From the NCBI GenBank assembly GCA_017591395.1, contig WEDG01004155.1, positions 1 to 64,000 on the forward strand: 64,000 nt of DNA. Direction: 5' to 3'. Below the pieces are notes generated by a model. The model worked only from the letters and a program-made list of their open reading frames with translations, did no database searches and had not been told where the DNA came from. This stretch comes from Schistocephalus solidus. Taxonomy: Eukaryota > Platyhelminthes > Cestoda > Diphyllobothriidea > Diphyllobothriidae. Position 1 is the first letter of the stretch, and each line of letters opens with the position of its first letter. Below are positions 57,538-64,000 of this stretch, piece after piece. Made by a program: the position numbers and the translations under genes.

Positions 57538-57612
57538 CATCACCCTCATCATCATCATCACCACCATCATCATCATCATCATCAACAACAACAACATCAT
57601 CATCATCATCAG
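57538..57612 (+). repeat. (CAT)n/(CAA)n microsatellite at LINE 3' end
   Basis: CATCAT and CAACAA units over about 75 nt right after the finger region; possibly the element's terminal repeat. Confidence 0.85.
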
Positions 57613-57932
57613 CTCGTAATGGCATCGCTAACAATAAAATAAAGGACAAGTACTGTGCAATTCGTTTAACGTATTACAGTGGAAGCCAAGAAGTATGGAA
57701 GCGAGTCCATTTATAAAATTTAGGAGGCCTGCCACTCTAAATCTCCATGAATCATTTTAAGAAGGAAAAAGCGAGGCGTTGTGGGGAAAACGTCAGAGAA
57801 ACACCTAAGGGCTCCCTGCAAACCCCAAAATTCGAGCCCGCAGAAAGGAAACTAGCAGCGCAAAGGACCCTAGTCGGTAGAAAAAAAAAATAAAACGAGC
57901 ATGAAGGGGCAGGGAAGAGGAGGAACGCATAC

Positions 57933-58190
57933 CCAGGCCTTGGCCACTGTGAGCAGATCCATGCGGCTGCAGGCTACCTCCTGAAGCATTCTAAGACTTC
58001 TTTCAGACTCTGAGTAGGCCAACTTCAGGAAGGAGGCAACCTCGTCCAGTGAGTAGAAGGATAGGAGGGTCCGAGGTTTGTTCTCGGCGACCTCAAAGTC
58101 CTCTTTATCCAGGTACCAGCTGACCGTGTGGGAGACGGCGTAGTCAGGCGACAGGCGAACGTATAACGGCGGAACCGGGCAGGGTAGGAG
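57933..58190 (-). CDS. MED15: MED15 exon: end of conserved C-terminal domain
   Basis: Acceptor TTTCTCCGCAG, phase 0, 86 codons to a GTATGC donor after AKAW. Reads LLPCPVPPLYVRLSPDYAVS, HTVSWYLDKEDFEVAENKPR, TLLSFYSLDEVASFLKLAYS and so on. Without that donor, 20 more codons (VCVPPLPCPF...) run to a stop at 57870; these look non-conserved. Confidence 0.78.
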
Positions 58191-61100
58191 CTGCGGAGAA
58201 ACCAGAACAAAACATCGGCAGGTTGAGTTCCGAAGACCGTGATGATCACAGGGAGAGAGATAGAAAGGGCGGCTGGGTTGGAGGCAGATAACCACCAATG
58301 GGGCAGTACGAATGAAGGCTGTCGGACGAGAAACTAGCTAGGCTAGATGAACAATCACGAAACTGCTGCTCATTCGGTGCTCTAATAAGACCATTTGAGT
58401 AACTAAGGTAACGAAGTACTCCACAGGAGTGGGGGTCGCGAACAGACCAGAGGCAGCCCTAAAGCACCGGGTCGAAAAGGTTCACTGACAATTCCAAGGA
58501 AATTAAGACTAGGGTAGAGCTAAGGACCGGGTTAGTGTTAGGGATAGGGAGGGGAAATACCTGCCCCATCTGAAATTTGGCGCAGGGTCAACTGTATTAC
58601 AGGGATGGTGGGAGGGAGGTCAGATAAGCGATTGCGACCCTCACGACCTAAAGCCTATGATCCTATGCACAGTCTCCTACAAAAGATGATTGTCTGGAAA
58701 CAATGGCGAAGGCAGCGCGAAAGTGCTTAACCGCCTCATGGTTTACAACAGTCAAAACCCAGAACTCATTTCCTGCACGTACAGGACGATGGACTATCAA
58801 CCGTCAGACAACCAGCAGAGACCGAAGCCCACAACCGAGACTGCAGGCAGCGAACCTCCATTCAAGAATCGGCGTCTGTGGTGAGCAATGGAAAGAACTG
58901 TGAAACCCAGCTTGTTTCTGGTAATCGCATCAATGCGGGGTCTACCCCCAAATACTCAACGTCCTCCCACGCCTCAGCGCGGATATTACCCTTTAAACAA
59001 CGATAACCGACTATGCCCCCCCCCCCCCCACCAACATCAAATGTCTCAAGTTCAGATACAGTGTTGCGACATCTGAACCACTACATCATGCCAATGCAGT
59101 TAGGCTTGAAAGAACACAGATCCGAAATGAGATCACAATGAAAGTGGATGGAACAACAGTCAGGACCGAGCCTGAAAAGGTTTTTTCCGAAGGGATTAAC
59201 TCCGAGTTCATGCATTAATTTCCTTGGAAAGTAAACAAGGCAGGAAGGAAAGTGGAGATCATATACTGGAACACACACAAGGAACGTTTGGGGACCCATT
59301 TAAGAGCCGAACTCCTCGCAGCTGCGTCATAGGACGGTACAAGGTAGAAGAAACGGGCGTGTCTGAACTTTTAACGAGTCAATAATCGCGTACTTGCATA
59401 CTATTGGCTGCCAGTTGGCAGATTGTGAGTATTACGCAACAGCTGATGTATTTCAGCTCGGATATTCATGTCAACTCTTAGACCGAGCCCGAAGGATCCA
59501 CTTCAAGTCATGAAGCATTCCAGGCCCAGGAGAGTAATTATACTATGGTCAGTGGACGGCTCTTACCTCGTCCTTGGTTAGGAGTTTGAGATGGAAGCTC
59601 GTCTCCCACTCGGCTCGACTACGACAAGTGTCGTAGGTCTCCATCACCTCCATAGCCGGCGGCGTCGAATTGGGCTCTACGATCAGGTGGAGGGTCGAAC
59701 GCACGTGTTCAAGCTCTTGTAGCACGGATTGACTGAGGCGGTGGGGTCGCAGCTCTGGTGACTCCTTACCTGTCTCGTCCGTTTGTAACGTAGTCCCCGC
59801 TAAATACAAAAGGACAGCAGGAGAGGCTTTAACAACGGTGCAAAACAAATTTACAGACAGGGTGAACAATTGCCTCCACAGGTGGCAATGACCGTCCACT
59901 TAGTCTGATCTGCCAAGGGTTAAGACTTGTTTTTTTTCGCTTTACCTCTGCCGGTAGACGAGATGCTTGAGTGGATGTTTGGAAGGATGCGCATTGAAAA
60001 AAGGCAGTCTGGGCTCTTCGTGAATTCGCACGTACAGTTTTTGAGGTCGAGGATAGTACTAGAAACCCTTTTTCATCATTTATACTATGGAAAAAAAGTA
60101 TAAGAAGCAAATTTCACTGATATCCAGGGGCTTACACAGCCACCATGCACGTAATGGTTCGACCGTTGCAAACGATGAGGTTTATCGTTGCTCCACGAAG
60201 TACGATTAACAGTAGTGAAATTCGCAGGAAGCAATTTCCAGTGAAAAAGACTTTCGAGGCATCTTCCTCACTTACCGTGGAGCCAACGGTGGACATCATC
60301 GGATTACGACTGTCGAAATGTCGTGTGTGCTCCCCTAAATGGGTCTCGTGTTAAATGCGTTGGACCAACACGGGGGCCACATCAGGGCACGGCAGGCGTT
60401 ATTCGGGTTGCGCTCCCATAACAAATGCCGAACATGTGAGGGGGGTATGGCGGCACGACTAAGTGCGGCTAGGGTCTAGAGGCCCCAGCAACGCAAGCCA
60501 CATGCGCCCTCTCCCATCACCGGCCTTCTTGACTTCGTCCTGACACCGGGCATAGGTGGTAGAGGAGGAGAGAGTGCGGTAGATGCAGCACAAGTATACT
60601 ATCACGTTAAACTAAATCACGCGCAAGTCACCATACCTGCACCAACCTGTTGTGGAGCGGTTAGTGGACCGCTTCGAAATCGACGGTCGAACAATCGTGT
60701 GTTTGTGTGTATTATGGGCAATGACATGGGTTAAAAGATTTCAGAAGTCGTTGGGAAAAAAACCGACCTATAATTTTCCCGACAACCAAGTACTTGCTTT
60801 GCGACAGAGAAGTGGGGGAGCATTTATTTTTCACACTAGATGGCAAGCACGTAGGCACAGGAAGCGCGTACTTTGTGTGATTGATATGAACCTTTGGATT
60901 CTGTCAAAACGTTTAAAGATCAGATAAAGACGTGGACTCACAATTGCCCGTCAGTGGTATCTGTAGGGAGAAAGAAAAGACTGATTGAACAACACTAATT
61001 GATAGAGAAAAAAAGTGACAAGCGACCGTGATTATGTCAAGTGACAGGTGATCGAAAAGTAGGCAGTCTGAAGATGGGCGAAGAACGTCCAGAGACGATG

Positions 61101-63631
61101 TCAGAGCATTACCACTGTTATTTTAACGTGGAATAAATTATGAAGCACATTCAGGGCAGAAATACTGAGGGATTTTTATATTTATCAGTAGTTTATGTGC
61201 TGAAATACCGCAACTAACACTTGCAGTCTGCCTAGCAGATGACTTCGATAACAGGTCTCAAAGTAAGGTTCGTAATATACGACAAACTAACAATTTATCC
61301 AAGCTAACTTAGTCTGAGCAAAGATGAGTCATCTAGCATAACTGCATGATCGAGCCTGCCACAAATGCTCTGTCTGTGGATGCTGCTATGTCGGAATCCG
61401 CAGAAGCTTTTGAAAGAAAGCTGGACCAGTATTACGGTAAGCACCACGATGCCAACCGATCACTGGCTTATTTTAACTTTATGTTGAGTTTATAATACTA
61501 CCTTAAACATGTAAGTAACGTTTTATTTAGAGAGTTTATTAATGTGTCAACCTCCGCGCACATGCCTTCCGATATTCGCGATGACGCTTGCAAACCAGAG
61601 ATCATACTACTTTCCCTAGAGTACAAATGTGCTTAAAGTAAATATTTTATTAGGCACCTACGTGCGTTAACATGTCTCCTAATGCCGCTATCTGTACAGT
61701 TTTTGATATTTCGTTTGTAGTCGCTTGATGTTCTATTTTCCACAGTCTTGACATACTCCCTCTACGTGTTACAAATCAGGCGTTCAAAGGTGTACACCTA
61801 AATTTTCCTCAAATAAGTGTAAATGAGCCGGTTCAACGCCTCACATCCCCACCCCATCTACGTGAGAAAATATATTGCTTTCAGCCCAAAAATTACAGCC
61901 TATATACGTACCACAATGTCTCGATTTCATCTAAAATCTCCCTGTAAGGATATGATATCCGGCACCTACGAAAAAAAAACATGAACCTGACAGGCTAAGA
62001 AGCGACATCCCACAGCGGAAACGTGGAAGTGGTTGCGACGAGAAGATTATATAGGTCACTGAAAAGGCAACCCAGAAAGTGCCCCCTATGCACATTTTCT
62101 TACCACGCGCGACCGAATAAGTGGTAGCGCGAGCAAAGGAGACGAGCGGCATAAAATTTTCTCACTCGTACGGATTCTTTTTCCTCTTCCCTCTGTTCGT
62201 CATCTACTTCCGCGTTCATCCGTTTCCTCCTCTTACTTTTCCTCCTCTTCTCATCCCACTCCGACTTTTCCACCTTCTTGCCACCATTCTGAACGCCCGG
62301 TTCGCCGTCCAAAAGAACCACTTGCTGAGATGGCTGATCTACGGACGACGACGCCGCTGCCGCTTCAACGAACATGCAACCGGAGGATCCTTCAGATGGC
62401 CCTTTTTCCTCCTCTGTCATCTGCTCGTCGTCCTCGCGGGGACGTTTTACGGAAGATGGCAGCTCCTCGGTCTCCTGAGGGATTACCGACTCCGGTAGAT
62501 ATCTGGGAGCGACAGAGTCTACTGGGAAGACGTCCTGGGGCAGAACGTGGCCCGTCGCCTCGCGGAAGGCTCGCGTCTCATCGGAAATCTAAGCGGAGAA
62601 AAAGGGTTACGGGATAGAGAGAGAGAGAGGGAGAGACAGAGACAGCGAGAGGCAGAGAGGTCTCAAGTTAACGATGAGTGTGCAAATATCCAAAGCCGCA
62701 TGGCAGTGACGTTCACCGATCTAGCCAAATTGCAGAACGGAACACGAGTAGCTGCATTCGAGATCCCTTTCGATCAGTGATCAAAGAATATTATCAACAA
62801 AAACGAGTGAAACCGCAGGATTATGTGCCATCATCAACCCGTCAGGTCAAAAAGGCCTAAGACTTGAGCAATAGATAATTTATAGATGAATAAATGTCTG
62901 AAGTAGTCACCCTCTTCTCCCCATCCCTGCTGGTGTACTTATCACAGGCCAAAAGCCCCTATTAATTAACTGTGCCCGGTAGTGATCTGGTGGATTCTAG
63001 ATTGATTGCTTAGGAAATCCTGCTTGGCCAGTCAGAATTTGTGGATTTCATACGTTGCAGTAGGTTGGGCGGGTAACTTGACCCAAGTGGGATTACACTA
63101 ACGGCTCTCGGTGGGGCCTCGTAGCTCAGTTGGCTAGAGCGTTGGCTGTATTAAAGCCTTCCCCTTGCTGGGTGTGGGTTCGAGACCCACCGAGGCCGCC
63201 GAGTTTTCACAAGTGGGTCAAATGAATACATGTATGCTGCCCGCAGCATGTGCGCCGTGTCTGCGTCAGGCTTACCTCATCGATTGCCTGAGCTACCTGG
63301 GCTGCGTAGTTGCGGTCCTGAATCTCGGTTTGTTGCATCTCCATAAACTGCCGAGTGGTGAGGTCGAGTTTGCTGAAGAAGTCCACCGGCTCCGGGGCCT
63401 GGAGTGCGGGTGGCGGTTGTGTCTGCAACATCGAGGGATGCAGACCCATCACCATGCCGCCTGTGCCAGCCGGCTGCTTCGCCTGCTGCCCGTAGACGTT
63501 AGAGGGACTCTGGGTGGTGACCTGGCGGAGCATGGGGTCACTCGGACGTAAGACCCCGCCTACCAGCTCCGGTTGACTGGATATTGACTCTAGCGGCTGC
63601 GAAAGCAACGAGTTCAGACTGGACGTGGAAC
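57933..63631 (-). CDS. MED15: Mediator subunit MED15, C-terminal part (spliced; N-terminal exons upstream)
   Basis: Exons 63631-63276, 62588-62104, 59799-59770, 59732-59567 and 58190-57933. All phases fit (start remainder 2, then 0, 2, 2, 0, 0). Order: Pro/Gln/Ser-rich linker, acidic and Lys/Arg-rich segment with a possible nuclear signal (KRRKSKRRKR), then the conserved C-terminal domain: SVLQELEHVRSTLHLIVEP, FHLKLLTKDELL, CPVPPLYVRLSPDYAVSH, and RMDLLTVAKAW. These match the end of human MED15 (SVLQGEVARLDPKFLVNLDP, VPPLELSVPADYPAQSP, SVTALLNTWAQSV). MED15 is a Mediator tail subunit that receives activator signals through an N-terminal KIX domain, not seen here. The last few residues probably lie in another exon. 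Confidence 0.78.
58300..59560 (-). other. MED15 intron, unassigned
   Basis: Holds a C homopolymer at about 59013-59027. The open frames at 58690-59076 (+) are unrecognised. Confidence 0.5.
59567..59732 (-). CDS. MED15: MED15 exon: start of conserved C-terminal domain
   Basis: 55 codons: QSVLQELEHVRSTLHLIVEP, NSTPPAMEVMETYDTCRSRA, EWETSFHLKLLTKDE. Donor GACGAG|GTAAGA. The acceptor CGCCTCAG follows a 37-nt intron. Confidence 0.78.
59733..59769 (-). other. 37-nt mini-intron in MED15
   Basis: Donor ACAG|GTAAGG and acceptor CCGCCTCAG, 37 nt. Needed to keep phase between exons 62588-62104 and 59732-59567; reading through would require an incoming phase the upstream exon does not supply. Confidence 0.55.
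59770..59799 (-). CDS. MED15: MED15 30-nt microexon
   Basis: Acceptor TTTTGTATTTAG. Encodes GDYVTNGRD with split Cys and Ser codons at its ends. Supported by phase agreement on both sides and good splice sites, not by homology. Confidence 0.5.
60430..60690 (+). repeat. Repeat C copy, longest
   Basis: CCACATGCGCCCTCTCCC, CTTGACTTCGTCCTGACACC, GAGAGAGTGCGGTAGATGC, then ACCAACCTGTTGTGGAGCGG. Used here as the reference copy. Confidence 0.65.
61346..61436 (+). CDS. Orphan candidate 5' coding exon
   Basis: ATG at 61346 with an in-frame TAG shortly upstream, then MIEPATNALSVDAAMSESAE, AFERKLDQYY, ending at a strong donor (TACG|GTAAGC) in phase 1. Amphipathic, protein-like composition. It lies on the opposite strand inside a MED15 intron, and I found no following exon. 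Could be chance. Confidence 0.3.
62104..62588 (-). CDS. MED15: MED15 exon: charged linker
   Basis: Acceptor TTTCTCCGCTTAG, donor GTG|GTAAGA, phase 0 to 2. Reads ISDETRAFREATGHVLPQDV, then SVKRPREDDEQMTEEEKGP (human MED15 has RKRRLEDDERQ at the same relative place), poly-Ala, and KRRKSKRRKRMNAEVDD. Low complexity, so homology support is moderate. Confidence 0.72.
62612..62662 (+). repeat. GA-rich simple repeat
   Basis: GAGAGA/GACAGA units just upstream (in MED15 sense) of the acceptor of exon 62588-62104, giving a long pyrimidine tract. Confidence 0.8.
62930..63235 (+). mobile_element. SINE-B unit with well-formed tRNA-like head
   Basis: Body GATTGATTGCTTAGGAAATCC, GGATTTCATACGTTGCAG and GGCGGGTAACTTGACCCAAG leads into a tRNA-like head (about 63114-63197). 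It has perfect D stem GCTC/GAGC, T stem GTGGG/CCCAC around TTCGAGA and acceptor GCCTCG/CGAGGC. The anticodon-like loop GTATTAA and an overlong variable region speak against a functional tRNA. Confidence 0.7.
63276..63631 (-). CDS. MED15: MED15 exon: Pro/Gln/Met-rich linker
   Basis: The acceptor lies right behind a 13-base C run (CCCCAG), donor GATGAG|GTAAGC, starting remainder 2, ending phase 0. Reads STSSLNSLLSQPLESISSQP and ends FMEMQQTEIQDRNYAAQVAQ, AIDE. Composition fits the MED15 central region. The open frame upstream of 63631 is intron. Confidence 0.72.
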
Positions 63632-63633
63632 CT

Positions 63634-63646
63634 GGGGGGGGGGGGG
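63634..63646 (+). repeat. Poly-G run (poly-C on MED15 sense strand)
   Basis: 13 G residues forming the polypyrimidine tract of a MED15 acceptor. Confidence 0.9.
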
Positions 63647-63649
63647 AGG

Positions 63650-64000
63650 CAAAATAAAAGGAAAAATGCGAATGTATATATTCAATGCCAGTGTGAGAAA
63701 TAGCTGGCAAAACAGGCTCCACAACGGGCTGCGTTGTAGATGCGCTGACTCAGACGGGCTCGTGACACGCGTTGGTAAGGAGGCCGCCTAAACAGGACAT
63801 GGGCATAGGAGCCGCCCAGCCAGCTTAAAATACGTGACCTTACGGTAAATTTCAGGGAGGGTAGGTCTTAACGCAAACACAAACCCTAGCATAAAATTAA
63901 AATATCCCCTTCATCTTAACCCTACAGGTACCACGATTATAACCTTGACCCTTAGCCTAATCATGACCCCCACTCCAACTCTGACCTCAACCTCAAACTT
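63650..64000. other. MED15 upstream intron to window edge
   Basis: No exon recognised. The final 130 nt are rich in CCTAA/CCCTAA-like words (AACCCTA, CCTTAGCC, CCTAATC) without forming a true tandem array. Confidence 0.4.

Noticed and set aside
62121..62617. Plus-strand open frames of 95-125 codons
   Set aside because: Antisense shadow of the MED15 charged-linker exon, which has matching splice sites and phase on the minus strand.
63114..63197. Apparent tRNA gene with good D, T and acceptor stems
   Set aside because: The anticodon-like loop and overlong variable region do not fit a normal tRNA, and the same head recurs in decayed copies with a common body, so it is a SINE head.
63165..63551. 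128-codon plus-strand open frame
   Set aside because: Overlaps a MED15 exon on the other strand and starts within a SINE-B head.
63860..64000. CCCTAA-like words at the right edge, considered as telomeric repeat
   Set aside because: The words are irregular and mixed with other sequence; no tandem TTAGGG array.

Overview
The window is eukaryotic and almost certainly from a flatworm, most likely a diphyllobothriid-type tapeworm. This is inferred from very short GT-AG introns (34-37 nt) among multi-kilobase introns, a tRNA-headed SINE carrying a hammerhead ribozyme (compare Schistosoma Smα), Penelope-like and CR1-like remnants, and a LINE whose ORF ends in C2H2-like fingers. No species can be proven from the sequence alone.

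Three host genes can be built by splicing. (1) On the + strand, an RNF13/RNF167-type PA-TM-RING E3 ubiquitin ligase runs from 9972 to 31573 or beyond. Its exons are 9972-10052, 10087-10288, 10323-10404, 13170-13369, 25290-25376 and 30843-31487/31573. The signal-peptide exon was not found. (2) On the - strand, a complete mLST8 (TOR complex WD40 subunit) lies at 51115-41601 in four phase-0 coding exons, with a one-base frameshift in exon 3. (3) On the - strand, the C-terminal half of Mediator subunit MED15 lies at 63631-57933. Its N-terminal exons lie upstream, probably past the right edge of the window. MED15 and mLST8 are in tandem; RNF13 converges on mLST8.

The rest is mostly repeats. 0-9.7 kb: a graveyard of one CR1-like LINE family in both orientations. 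11.1-12.0 kb: a Penelope-like RT/GIY-YIG remnant inside an RNF13 intron. 15.3-16.0 and 24.4-25.2 kb: 5' and 3' pieces of a second LINE. 18.9-22.5 kb (-) and 56.2-57.5 kb (+): a third LINE with zinc-finger tail. 17-43 kb: many copies of a SINE (here SINE-A) with pol III boxes, a 45-nt hammerhead and an internal CTA tract that has expanded into microsatellites. Also present are a second tRNA-like SINE (SINE-B, partly tandem), a GC-rich repeat C and a circularly permuted repeat D.

The most interesting signal is the SINE-A hammerhead: five copies keep the CUGANGA / GAAA framework (two carry one core change each), a roughly 6-bp helix I, a helix II hairpin and an invariant 2-bp helix III with a variable 4-nt loop. 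A second hammerhead type, like those of Penelope elements, occurs at 23.1, 34.8 and 42.3 kb.

The three proteins have no shared operon-like logic. mLST8 serves TORC1/TORC2, MED15 serves transcriptional activation, and RNF13 serves endolysosomal ubiquitination.
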